Below are positions 46,242-57,780 of a DNA stretch of 64,000 bases, one piece after another. The notes beneath the pieces are model-generated. The model saw only the letters and a list, made by a program, of their open reading frames with translations. It did no database searches and had not been told where the DNA came from. Origin of the DNA: Nematostella vectensis. Lineage: Eukaryota > Cnidaria > Anthozoa > Actiniaria > Edwardsiidae. Numbering within the stretch: position 1 is the first letter of the stretch; each line of letters starts with the position of its first letter. Position numbers and translations under genes: made by a program. The DNA lies in assembly GCF_932526225.1 (NCBI RefSeq), contig NC_064042.1:7247540-7311539 (forward strand), given 5' to 3'.

Positions 46242-49200
46242 ATGATAGAGTTTTTTAAGGACCACCCCGTCCTCACCGGACTAGCAGTCTGCACAGCAGG
46301 AGCCGCAGCGTTCTGCTATTGCAGAAGTAAATCGAGTGTCGAGGTACGTAGCGTCGTTTTGTGAGAAAAGTGCGTGCGGTGGCGTGTTGCTGTCAATGTA
46401 CAGCATGGTGTTTCTTTAACACTTCTATTTCCTTCGGCTTATTATTTGTTTTGTTGTGATTTTCTAGAGTGATGGTCAAGGAAAAGAGACCAAAGAAGAA
46501 GTACCCGTCGCGGTACAAGACGCTGTCGAAGATGTCTCCGGTGAGTCCCGCCCTTTCGGTTTTATAATTATTTTTAGTATATTTCCCAATTTGATAAAAG
46601 AGCTTCTTTTTCAACGTTCTACAAAAAAAAAATTCTAAATGCATTTAGTTTCTAAATCTTCGTTTGATCAAGATGTCTTTTGTATTAGCGTGTTTTCCAG
46701 CCGACCTTTTGCAAGCGGAGAAGTCTTCACAATGTCGAGAATTGCTTGTTTATCAAGGTATGTGGCTGACTTAATTTTACAAAAAATTGATGGATAATAT
46801 GTTAAGTCTTGACATTCCGTAGCATGTATCTTTTTTGAGTAGCTCAAGTCAATTTGTGAATATTTAGCTAAGAAGAACATACGCCATTCTGTTCCATACG
46901 CCTTTTGCCAAATTCCGATAGTACTCGGATAAATGTTATTTAGCAAATAGATCTCATTTTTTGGAAAAGTACGCAACTTGTTGCGTGACTGTTATTCATT
47001 ACATGCTGTAACGTCATCTGTGCATCTTTCAGAGGACAGACGCGCAAAAAATAAAATCTATTTGTTTTATACAACAATTAAAATGTTATCTTACATTATA
47101 ATCTAGTGTAAGCGTGTGCCCGTGCTGACGCCAAGCGTGCGAGTGTCTTATAACACATGGACCCTAGACCAATCAGAGCGCGCGATTTACTATTGTCGTT
47201 GTACAGATTCCAGTAATGTTTCCTAACGGATGTGCTATGGTTGCTATTATTGTCCTTTCTCTATTCTTATAATCTTTATAACCACTAAGTGATGATGCTT
47301 AACTGTTTTCTCGAATTTGTAGCCCGTTCTTGGGAGCTTTTGCTGCCCAGCTACAAGCAAGTGTTCCCGGAGCTCCACCCCCGGAACCTGCTTAAGATCT
47401 TCATCAAGCCACGACTGCTGATGCCAAGTTAGTGCAATAATGATTATACACTAAATTAATTTAAAACATTTAGCCATCGAACGATAAGGCCTTACTAAAA
47501 TGATATACAGATACTTTCTAAACTTATTAATACATCATCATTTCGCGTCAAACTAAATCAATTTTTTTATTTTTCTTTGTCTCTTTAGTTGTAGTCTTTC
47601 CCGTGGCTGCTCCATGGCAAGCAATCGTTGTCTTTGAGTGTCCCGCTCCCACCGTCGTGCTGGGGGAAATCCTGTACCTGATGTCAGCGGTTACCTTCGC
47701 CGCTCTTATATGCTTTGTTATCAACTTCGTCATGAAGATGCATATCCAGTCGAAGGTCAAATCCCTTCAGGTGAGCGTTTATTAAAGTGTGAAGATTCAA
47801 GAACCACACCTCTACACCAACACGACGGGCAAAATAGCATCTCCAGTTTTATTGTTATACTTGCATTCTTTTTTTTATAATTCTCCCATTAAAGCTGTTA
47901 AATTTCGGGGAATCATTCTGGCAACTGTAATTATTGTTATGTTTGTACTTTCAAACGATTTGTATGGATATAAAACGAGTGTACTTTTCTATTTTCATTG
48001 AAAGAGTGACCCATCGATCACCTTTAGTCTTTGGATTAGGTGCGCTAAACAAAACCATTTCCTATTTGTACAACATGAAAACGATGCCTCGAAAACGTTT
48101 TGAGACGTATTCACAGTTGCGTTTATTGCTCTTACATTCTCAGGGACGCCCTCTTGCCAGCATCACCGAGGTGCACCAGATCCAAGAGGAGAATGGTGCT
48201 TATCCATCTATTGCGTCGACAGACCGCCGAGAGAGTGATGCTCTCGTAACCACCGAGGTGAACGTCCAGCCGTCCTCATCCGTAAAGTCGATTGTGACTG
48301 CATCCTCTACAGGACTCAAGGAGCTCCGCCCTTTTGACCTGCGTGCATCATGGGACACACAAAGCCTCGAGAGCCTAGCAGTTTGTGCATCGCGCCAGGG
48401 GCGTCAGGTCACACTCCATCCCTCACTCGCCGAGTTTCTGAATACGCTGATGAGACCCCTCAGCTTAGAGCTTGAGCAAATGGAGTTTCCGTCATCAGCT
48501 AAAAGACCTGTGCTTGTTACCATGCATGGTAGACATGCAATCATTCGACATCGCGTCAAGGTTCATCTGATGGATTACTGCGCAACAGAACCAGACAACA
48601 TGTCTACCCTCATATCTTCTGTCAGCCAGGTGTCACATGATGAGCATGAGTGGATGGTGGCAGAGATGTCTGAGCACCTTAAAGCTAACACAGTCAGTGT
48701 AACCACTCTGCAACTAGGCCTTGAGGGAATTGGCATGGATTTCATTGATACAACAGCCCGCCCTCTATCAGTGTCTGTATTTGGATGCTTGGAGGGGGAA
48801 GCTCAGGTCGAGACTAAACAAAACCAAGCTTGCATCATGGCGATTGAAGACATGTTCAAGCCGTCCTCGCGAGTGAAACAGATGGTGACGGAATTGCTTT
48901 GCGGTTTCAAGAAGCCTTACCGTCCTCACATTTGTGGATCATTGAAAACTCAAAGTGCTGAGGTGAGTGTTTATTTAATTGGGAAGATTGAATAACAACA
49001 TCCCTACACAAACACGGCGGACAAAATAGCCTCTCCATTATTATAGATTCAAACAGTTATACTCGAATATTTTCATGTTATCATGTTTCCGCTAAAGCCT
49101 GTTTGAATTTATGGTAGCTAATCGAACATTTTAAGTATTTGGACTAGAAGCGCTAAACAAACAATGAATTATTTTTACATCAAACAAACGATGCCACGAA

Positions 49201-52200
49201 AGCGGTTTAAAACGTATTCACAGTTGAGTTCATTGCTCTTATCGTTATCAGGGAGGTCGTCTTGCCAGCATCACATAGGTGCACCAGTTCCAAGAGAATA
49301 CAGGTGCTTGTCCATCTATTGCGTCGACAAACCGCCAAGAGAGTGATGCTCTCGTAACCACCGAGGTGAACGTCCAGCCGTCCTCATCCGTAAAGTCGAT
49401 TGTGACTGCATCCTCTACAGGACTCAAGGAGCTCCGCCCTTTTGACCTGCGTGCATCATGGGACACACAAAGCCTCGAGAGACTTGCCGCTTGTGCATCG
49501 CGCCAGGGGCGTCAGGTCACACTCCATCCCTCACTCGCCGAGTTTCTGAATACGCTGATGAGACCCCTCAGCTTAGAGCTTGCTCAAATGGAGCCTCCGT
49601 CATCAGCTAAAAGACCTGTGCTTGTTATCATGCATGGTAGACATGCAATCTTTCGACATCGCGTCAAGGTTCATCTGATGGATTACTGCGCAACAGAACC
49701 AGACAACATGTCTACCCTCCTATCTTCTGTCAGCCAGGTGTCACATGATGAGCATGAGTGGATGGTGGCAGAGATATCTGAGCACCTTAAAGCTAACAAA
49801 CCCAATGTTTCCACTCTGCAACTAAACCTTGAGAGACTTGGCATGGGTCTTATGGATATGGCAGTCCGTTCTCTATCAGAGACTGGATTTGGTAGCGAGA
49901 AGCAAGAAGCTTGTAAGGAAGAATCCGAGGAGACGAAACAAGACCAAGCTTGCTTTATATCAACTGAAGAAATGTTCTCGCCGGTGAGACAGATGGTAAT
50001 CGATTTACCTTCCGGTCTCATGAAGCCCTACCTTCCTGGCATTCGTGGATCACGGAAAATTCATCTAAACTATGACTATGCCACAGCGCCAGAGCATATG
50101 GCAGCGCTTCCATCGTCTGCCATCCTGCTGTCACAGGATGATCATCAGTATTTGGTAGCAGAAAAGAGACCGGATTGCCTCGATGCAACTCCTGCAACAG
50201 ATCTTGGAAGAGTAGACGCATGTTTACCAGCTATAGCAGTCCCTAATTCAGTGTCTGTGCCTAAGTCAGCTTCGTTTGGGGAGGAACGTCAAGGCGAAAA
50301 CCCTGATCTTAAGCATCATGAATGTTGTGAAGAAGAGCCTCAGTACCCAATGACAGAGACATTACTCAACGGTGTTACTACGCTGGGAACAGATTTTGCA
50401 GGAGATTTACCAGATACACCAGTCCCAGCACCAGTGTATGAGTCTAAATCATCTTCGCTGGGAGAGGAAAGTAAAGGCGAAGACACTGCGCTAGAGCAGC
50501 ATGAATGTTGTGTAAAAGAGCGTAAGAGTTTCATGTCAGAGATGTTACCCGAAGATATCACTGACGGTGTATCTATCAAGTATAAGCAGTATCTCAAAAA
50601 AGACTTAGAGTCGTCAAGTGTAGAAGAACCACAGCTGGTCATTGGAGGCGAAGAGGATCGGGTATCGAAGAATGACAACGATGCTAACCTAGCAACTGAT
50701 GCAGGTGTTGTGCATACTCCAAATGATGGCGTTGATCGGGAGCTTCCCTCGGATTGCACACCTCCCATGTCTACTAATGATGGGGACACTAGCAAAGAAA
50801 ACCAGCAGCTTCTTCATAAATGCGCCCAAGCACAGAAGAAGAAGGCAAAGCGCAAAAACCAAAGACCAAAAACATCTCAACGCAAATCACGGACAGGGAA
50901 ACAAGAGTGTCAGAAGAAAGAAAACGAACCAGAATTATCGGTAATAGGAAAGGAATCCATCCTTCATAACTTCAATGCAGAAGCTATAGTCGAACAAGAC
51001 GTCGTATCTGCTAAGCAATACCCCATGACACAGTCATCAGACGCGAGACCTGATGAAATCAGCCATCAGGCTGAAGAGAGGACTCCTCAAAAGACGCCGA
51101 CAGCTTCTGAACTAGCCGCAAGTATAACGGATGCACAAGAAGGAAAGGTCAAGGGGAGTAATAAGCTAAACGTTCGGACAAAGCAGAGCAAGTCGAAAAA
51201 CACGAATGCAGAGGCTGAATTATTGTCGGTGCAAGGAGTTAAGATCAATCTCCGAGAGAGCAAAAACCAGAACAGAAAGGAAAGCAAAAAAGGGAAGCAT
51301 CGGAACAATCATGTCGATGATTACCCCAGAAAGGGCCACGCCTGTGGAGTAATGGGTAGACCTTCCACGCCTTCCACCACCAAGAGGAGTTCATACGCCA
51401 CAGCGGCCCAAAAGGGAAACAGCACAGGGAGAGAAAACCACAGAGAATCATACCAGATGAATGGTATGGTACAAGATGGTGCAAGATCAAATAATAGGTA
51501 AGAGGCTAAGCAAGTTGATTTTTTTTTTCCGCTGGGTAGGTTTCCCTCGTAGGGATTTGAAAATGAAAAAGATTTATGATCAAAAACCTTATTTCATAAT
51601 ATGAGTAGACCTTGTCTATTAAATAAAATGACAACTTGAGTAGCGTGGATAGCAAAATATAAGAAAAAGGAAGAAATTTGATTGGAGGTTGGAGTGTTGG
51701 ATGGAGGTTGTCTTTCTCACGAGTGCTACTCTATCATCCTGCATTCCTATTTTTGAGCTTTTTGCGCTATGCAGGTTAAACGGCTGAAATGGAGAGCGGG
51801 TGATATAAAGAAAATGCTAAATTGTTCAAAGATCATAAACTAGACGTTTTGTATTTCTGTTAATAGCTTGGATTCACGTGATGCGAAGAGCAGCTCGCGT
51901 CTTCTCGTCAAGGCAAACATGCACCAAGGGGATGCAAGACTTGTCATCCCAGGAGTTCAGTGTTGTTCCATTGCTCTCTGTGCCATCCTCAGGGCGTCCG
52001 GCAAAAGCCCATTGCTCTGGACGCCCGAGGACATGGACGATATAATCCTCACCGGGGACAGAAAACACAGGGAGACTCAAGAGAAGATGAATCGCTCCAA
52101 AACCTCGTTTCTCCACATTGACGAGATAGAGCTAGATATCAAACTACGGGGTCGGCACTTCCACTTGAAGAGAAGTGATGTAATGTGTGGTGACATCATG

Positions 52201-52548
52201 AACGATGGCTCAGACAAGAACAGCCCGCTACCAGGCATTGAGAATAGCATTGAAACTCTAAGCGAGTATGATATGTTTATTGTTAGATATTTATTGTATA
52301 CAATCGCTCTATTTAAGACATCTCAAACATGGTTGTTGTTTGACTCGCATAATCGCGATCAGAATGGATTTAGACATCCTAACGGGAAGGCCGTTCTTCT
52401 CGAGTTCAAGACTCTAAGAAGTGTTGCGTGTTACATCAGGCGGTTCGTGAGTTCCAACGGCTTCAGTGACGAGACGAGTCCACGCCCGCTAGATGATTCG
52501 CAATTGAGCTATGAACTGGCCGGCATAAAGGTAGCAGTGCTTAGCTGA
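46242..52548 (+). CDS. Membrane protein with C-terminal C76-like cysteine protease domain
   Basis: Exons: 46,242-46,343; 46,468-46,540; 47,323-47,427; 47,589-47,770; 48,144-48,962 (A); 49,252 or 49,279-51,497 (B); 51,867-52,548. All junctions are GT-AG and in phase, giving about 1,393-1,402 residues. Two membrane segments (about 8-27 and 121-142) are followed by a degenerate repeat region duplicated between exons A and B. Next comes a long Glu/Ser/Lys-rich stretch with Lys/Arg clusters near 50,830-50,910. The last exon holds QCCSIAL (first Cys codon 51,961-51,963) and, about 129 residues on, WLLFDSH (His codon 52,348-52,350) followed by a GKAVLLEF strand. That spacing fits papain-fold deubiquitinase/deneddylase-like enzymes of the herpesvirus tegument type, also found in eukaryotic and transposon proteins. 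With the homologous exon B border, codon 9 is TAG (49,276-49,278); an acceptor two bases later would remove it. Family assignment rests on motifs only. Confidence 0.7.
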
Positions 52549-53509
52549 ACCAGGATCCTTTGCGGTTGGCAATTACTGGCGATCCTTTGCTTACTATTCT
52601 TATAATATTGTATATTTTGTATATAGCTAATAAAATACGTTCAATATCATCTGTTCTTCCTATATACCCCGTCTGTTGATTAACAGGCTCTCTGGGTAAA
52701 GAAAGGCTCCCTTTTCGCGTGTTTTTCACCCCCCCCCCCCCCCAGTTTTTGAAACCAGTCATTTGGCCCCTACAAGTGTCAGAATTCCTCTATTATTCAT
52801 ACCCAAAATTTATCAAGGGACGGACTATCATAATCAACTAAATGGTTGATTATATGAAAATCAATTCTCATTACTGATAAAACCAAATCCATTTATTTTT
52901 ATTAAAACATACCGACCATTGTATTTTTTAAATGAACTTCTTGAGTCTTGAGAACTTTGTCTATTTTGATTATGTTCGCTCAACAGTGCTATTGCGGGGT
53001 TGGTGTTCAAACGACTGCGCCTGAATGTTATCTGGAAAGTAAATGTCACATTTCACAGAAAAAAGTAAATCTCGAGTTAAACCTAAAACTTTGCGTTTGA
53101 TTTGCCGTATTTTAGTAAATGTGTTCTTCGCACATAACACTTGAGCTGTATTTGAAAAGTTCTACAAATGTAATTGCAATTCTGTAAATTCACATCAAAC
53201 AAATGAGCATTGGCCTTGCATTTAGTTGGAGAGTAAATCTGATAGCACATGATGTTTACATCGCATTTGAAAAGGTTGAAAATCTAATAACAAACTTCGG
53301 GCTCCGTATTAGATTTGCAATGTCGGCAAACATGCGTCAAAAGCGGAATTTACCGGATTTGTTTGACATCTAAATGATTTTCAATTCTAATGTTTACTTT
53401 TTAACAAATACAATCTATGTAAATTCGGAATTAACTTTAGATTTGAGTTAGCTTTGAGGTTGATGTAAATCCGTTTTTTCGTGCAGTGTTTGGAAAAAAA
53501 AAAAAAAAA
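52549..53509. other. Intergenic DNA between TM-C76 and GPCR
   Basis: Beyond the poly(A) signal there is a poly-C tract (about 52,729-52,743) and AT-rich DNA. From about 53,355 it matches 62,625-62,770, the upstream part of the GPCR duplicate. No gene is seen. Confidence 0.55.
52629..52634 (+). terminator. Poly(A) signal AATAAA of TM-C76
   Basis: AATAAA lies 81 bases after the TGA stop of the protease exon. It is followed by T-rich and GT-containing sequence, as expected for a cleavage and polyadenylation site. Confidence 0.6.
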
Positions 53510-53857
53510 AAGAGTGCAATTTGGTACGAGCAACCAAAGGCGTGCCTGTCCTTAAGTTGACGATTCCAATTTGACACATTTCAGCTGTGACCAAAATTAA
53601 AGAGGTTGATCTTAGCACGAAACATTTTAGATCCGTCTAAAGCATCAAGTGAGTACATGGTTAGAATATTTCAGCTGAGCAGTTAACTACTGAGAATCGG
53701 CAAGAATTGACACTGATGCTCAGAATCTTGGGATAGCTTCGTCCAAAGGCTTTGCTTTTGCTAGGACAAGTTCTGTGTGGGGATAACTTTCTGCAAACTG
53801 TAAAAAACGCGACGCGAGAGGTGGCAACAGAAGAGTAACTTTGTTCATCCCGTTCTT
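53510..53857 (+). promoter_or_regulatory. 5' flank of the intact GPCR
   Basis: Same conserved block as before the other GPCR copies. It probably holds promoter and 5' UTR. It begins just after an A-rich run. Confidence 0.5.
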
Positions 53858-54826
53858 ATGTCAGGAATGGAAGTTAATAACACTACTAGCTTCGGCACAG
53901 GTCTTGTCTGTTCTGGTTATTTGATAACACCATCAGTTATTATAGTCGAGGATCAATTATATCCGAACATTTACATCAGCGTTTTACCTTTCGTTTTCAT
54001 CGCTTTGTCTGCTATTATTCTGAACGGCACGGTTTTGCTGGCCATTGCTAAAACTCCGTCACTCAGAACACCTTCAAACTTAGTAATATTAAACCTAGCA
54101 ACAACTGACTTTGGTTTAGGGATCTCGCTCTTGGTATTTACCTCACCGGCGAAAATAGCTTTCAGATTCTCCGGTGAGGGTGTATATTGCCCGATACTCG
54201 AGATTTCAGAAGCGTCTTTCAACGTTTTGACTTCGGCCTCCTTTTTGACCCTCTGCCTTTCTGCCCTAGAAAGATTCCTATTTGTCAATCTCCATCTTCG
54301 TTACGAATCAGTCGTAACTGTCAAACGGGTTGGGATCGCGATAGGCGGGACATGGGCGGTGTCAGTCCTTGGAAATATTTGGCGTCAGTCCGGTTGGGCC
54401 CAGAAGCAGCTATTTCTATTCATATTGATCGTTGTTGCCTTAGGACTTATCTTGTCTGCACTATGTTATGCGCAAGTACTTTGTGTTTTACGTCGCCATC
54501 AGAGTCAAATTCAAGATCAATCGACGGAAGAACAGAACAACATTTCCAGGAAAAAAATAAGAAAATCCGTTCTAACGTTGGTATTTATCTGGCTCATTTA
54601 TTTGCTTTCTTACACTACACATTTGATATTGTTTATTGTCGTTGTTTTGTACAATCGATCGAAACCGGAAAACCAATTTCTTCTACTAGTCCCGATTGAG
54701 CTCTTACTTACTGGTCTCATTTTTCTGTGTCTCACCGCGAGCCTGAATCCTATTCTGTATTTCTGGAGGTTCACTGAGGTTCGAGCTGCAGCGGTCTCTA
54801 CTCTTAAGTCATTGTTAAGATGTTAA
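53858..54826 (+). CDS. Rhodopsin-like (class A) G-protein-coupled receptor, orphan
   Basis: Single-exon frame of 322 residues ending in TAA. Seven hydrophobic helices fall at about 40-64, 73-95, 113-142, 156-174, 184-210, 236-264 and 275-302. Class A marks: Asn56 of the LNGTVLL motif (TM1), LATTD with Asp84 (TM2), Cys111 before TM3, ERF (138-140) in place of DRY, and NPILY (297-301). Asn7 and Asn8 sit in glycosylation motifs. Oddities: the second extracellular loop has no Cys to pair with Cys111, and TM6 lacks the CWxP motif. The ligand cannot be told; amine- or melatonin-type cnidarian expansions are possible relatives. The first ATG fits all four copies; a second at residue 4 is an alternative. 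Confidence 0.88.
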   Translation: MSGMEVNNTTSFGTGLVCSGYLITPSVIIVEDQLYPNIYISVLPFVFIALSAIILNGTVLLAIAKTPSLRTPSNLVILNLATTDFGLGISLLVFTSPAKIAFRFSGEGVYCPILEISEASFNVLTSASFLTLCLSALERFLFVNLHLRYESVVTVKRVGIAIGGTWAVSVLGNIWRQSGWAQKQLFLFILIVVALGLILSALCYAQVLCVLRRHQSQIQDQSTEEQNNISRKKIRKSVLTLVFIWLIYLLSYTTHLILFIVVVLYNRSKPENQFLLLVPIELLLTGLIFLCLTASLNPILYFWRFTEVRAAAVSTLKSLLRC

Positions 54827-57435
54827 CAAGATTGACTGTAAAAAGACTATTACAGAAATGATGAAGGAGCGGAAAGATGCTTGTATATGAACCTTAATTT
54901 CTCCGCACAAACTCCATTTCTCTTGACGCCAGTAACAGCATCTAGACTGTTATTATCACATCTTAAAACGCTTATCCGCATTGTCACCAGTTTACTTCCG
55001 GTCGATTACGTAACAATCTCCGATGATTTTTAACGGAAACGCGAAAAAAAATTCAAAATATTAAAAGCAGTGTATTTAGAGCGGATGGCCTGTTAAATAT
55101 ATCGGATTCTAATAGATTCTTTTGTCTTGTTTCCGTCGGACCACCGGAAGTAAACTGGTGACAATGCGGCTTTAGTCGCTTATCCACAGTCGGAAAGTAA
55201 TTTTTATTTGTCCAAATTTCTTTTTATAGTTAGATTAGATATTAATGTGAATATAATATCAAATCTAATAAAACTGTGAATAGATTTGCTAAGGCCTTTA
55301 ATGCGAATGGATTCTCCCGCCGCAAAACACCGCGCGCAGGCAAACAGGAACGATAGCTAAAATATGTAGATCCCGTAAACAATCATCTTTACTAGAACCC
55401 TTAAACCAACAAGCTGGATCAAGAAATTTCCGGCATACAATATTTCTATGATAGCCTTTGATAGGCTATAGAAATTCATTGTGTTAGTATAAGAACATGT
55501 GAAACTAGTCTAAAAAAAAATCAGTCCGATTGTCAAAACGCCCCAATTTTAAACTAAGCCTGATCTTTGAAATCGTACGTTATTCTTATATACACAATTC
55601 AATGTTGACAGTATAACCACTTGAGTTTTTGTCTTAGACAGAAGTCTATGTCGTCAACAGAATTACTATGCACATCCACACCTCCCTCTACTAGTGGGCG
55701 TACTTTTGGTCTAGATTGTACGCATGCTTGCATAGAAAATCCTCCGGCAATATCTGGAAACAACTTCTTACGTTCAATAGTATGTAAAGCAGAGAAGGAA
55801 AAGAAATAAGAGTCGTAAAAATAGGGCCGTAGCAAGGGTTTGGGCACTGAGGGCACGTGCCCCAAACTATAAGGGAATGACCAATAGGTGCGTGGTTGTG
55901 CCCCCAATATTTTCTTAGTGTTTCTGTATCGTGCCCCCAATAATTTAAGAACTACTACGGCTACGGTAAAATGTTTACCCCTGCGCGTGAAAATAAGGCG
56001 CGGGAAATTGAGGAAGAACATTTATACTTCCTTTTCTGTTCCTATCTCACGTATACCCCTGTGATTTTCGCATGCACGGAAACACTGCAGTCCCAGTCTG
56101 ATTTTACTTCACCCACTTAACCGGTGGCTGCCAAAGCTAATAAGGAAGTCCCATATGCCACTCAAAGTGGCTTAGCAAGCTTTCTTTGTCGTACATATTT
56201 AATGAAAAAATACTCATAAGAAAGAATAACAAGTCGATGTACCTGATACGCCTTCGTATCTCGTGCAAGCTAACGCTTTGAACATCTGTCGCGGGAATCC
56301 TCGCGCCGATAGCAAACTGTACGTAGACAAAGATATTGGATTCTCTGTACAAATACGCCAAAGGACCATTACCCTCCCCCTCCCCCACCTTCATCCCCTC
56401 CCCCCCCCCCCCCCCCCCCATGGGCATCGGGACCTAGGGAAGCAGAAGGACTGGCAGGTCCACGGCGAGCAAGGGAGAGCTACCTACCTAAGTTTAAATT
56501 GGAGTAGGAGCTTATTGAGTGAGGGTTTTTATGGGATGGTTTTTATTGAAAAAAAAGGGAAAGAAGTGAAAAAATTATTTATCTATATTTTCCGTTAACA
56601 CTGAAAAAGATTAATGAAAAAATACGTTTCCGTCGATTACCGAACGCACTGATGAAGAAACCCCCAATAAATTCACCCTTACCTACTCAATCTCTAATAA
56701 ACGCTGTGAAGAAGAATTACGAGGATTTTAATGAATGATTTATATGAAAAACTTTGAAAGTCACAAAGGAACGCATATTTTCAATATTAACAGACAGATG
56801 GGTACTGTGCAGTTTGGGAGGGATAGATATATTTTAAATTTGATCTGGGAAGTTTAAATTTGAGTAGGAGCTAGTTGAGGTTTTGAGTAAGAAAAGAAAT
56901 TAGCCATTGGCACAAACCATATATAATTTACTAATTTCACTATGGAATAAAAATGGAATATCACGAGAGCTAGTGGTTAGAATTCGGTGAATGAAAAGAC
57001 AAAAAACGGTACAATCTTCTTTGAGGCGATCTTCAAGCACTGTTCTCGATGGTGTGAACTGGAAATATGGTCTTTTGTCCAGACTGATTCAAACCTTGAA
57101 GAGTTCTCTTCAAAAAAAGAATAATAAACAACAAGCGAAACGTTCCGAAAAAAAAAAACATTTAATTAATGTAGCGCCTTTCATATCTCGAATAAGTTTT
57201 TCGGTTTTAAAATGATCAAGTAAACAGTTTTACATTTACGAGAAAACACGTTTGCCTTCCTACACGGTGCTCGAGAAGTTTAGAATAGTCTCTTGAGAAG
57301 TTTTAGCGGGGTAAATTGCCGGATGTTTTGGGCTCTTGGGCGTTTCGTTAGCATTTCTCGCATTACTTTAATTGAGTTGTTGTATTAAACGTCGGGAGAC
57401 CTGTGGTCCCAGTAATTGATTAATCATCCGCATGT
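54827..57435. other. Mosaic non-coding DNA of segment D
   Basis: Apart from the MITE-like element, this is unit sequence (equivalent to 2,867-4,540) with small insertions, including a short hairpin at about 55,437-55,484. At 57,010-57,350 it jumps between pieces related to 19,400-19,470 and 1,762-1,845. A poly-C tract lies at 56,401-56,419. No gene is seen. Confidence 0.55.
54976..55169. mobile_element. Small inverted-repeat element (MITE-like)
   Basis: Perfect 27-bp terminal inverted repeats (54,976-55,002 and 55,143-55,169) enclose about 140 bp without coding capacity. The 9-bp CGCTTATCC occurs at 54,969-54,977 and again at about 55,177-55,185, a possible target duplication if the right end extends slightly. 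The GPCR copies in A and B lack it. Confidence 0.65.
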
Positions 57436-57780
57436 ATAGCATATACATATCATTAATGGCACTAGAAAGACAACACAAGTCTCTAGATTTCATTGAAAAT
57501 GTTCCATAAAATTAAAATGACATTCAATGAGGGATAAAGTTATTTTAGGAAGAAAACAAACTTATCTAAAGGAAGGACCAAAATACCAACAAATTAGCAC
57601 AAAAATACCAAAATAACTTTCATAGTTTTACATATTTTACACTACACATGGCTACTGACATGTGTACCTCTAAAAAAGTTACCAAACCAAAGCAGGAGGC
57701 TGAAGCTTTTCTAGTTGAGTTACTTACTTAAGCTTATACAATATTTTTTTACGAATATTGATGAACGGCATTACTAAAAA

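Larger units (their letters stand above)
41839..49110 (+). repeat. Partial third copy (C) of the unit
   Basis: This matches copy A from about 3,950 to 10,804, then continues into the full TM-C76 gene instead of TUBGCP2 DNA. It is more diverged from A and B than they are from each other. It lacks the palindromic insertion at 4,823-5,034 and a 32-bp stretch near 6,130. Several variants, for example around 41,840-42,270, are shared with segment D rather than with A or B. Confidence 0.9.

Noticed and set aside
49279..51501. A separate gene starting with GTG at 49,279
   Set aside because: GTG is not a normal start in animals; the sequence is the continuation of exon B, homologous to exon A, and is entered by splicing.
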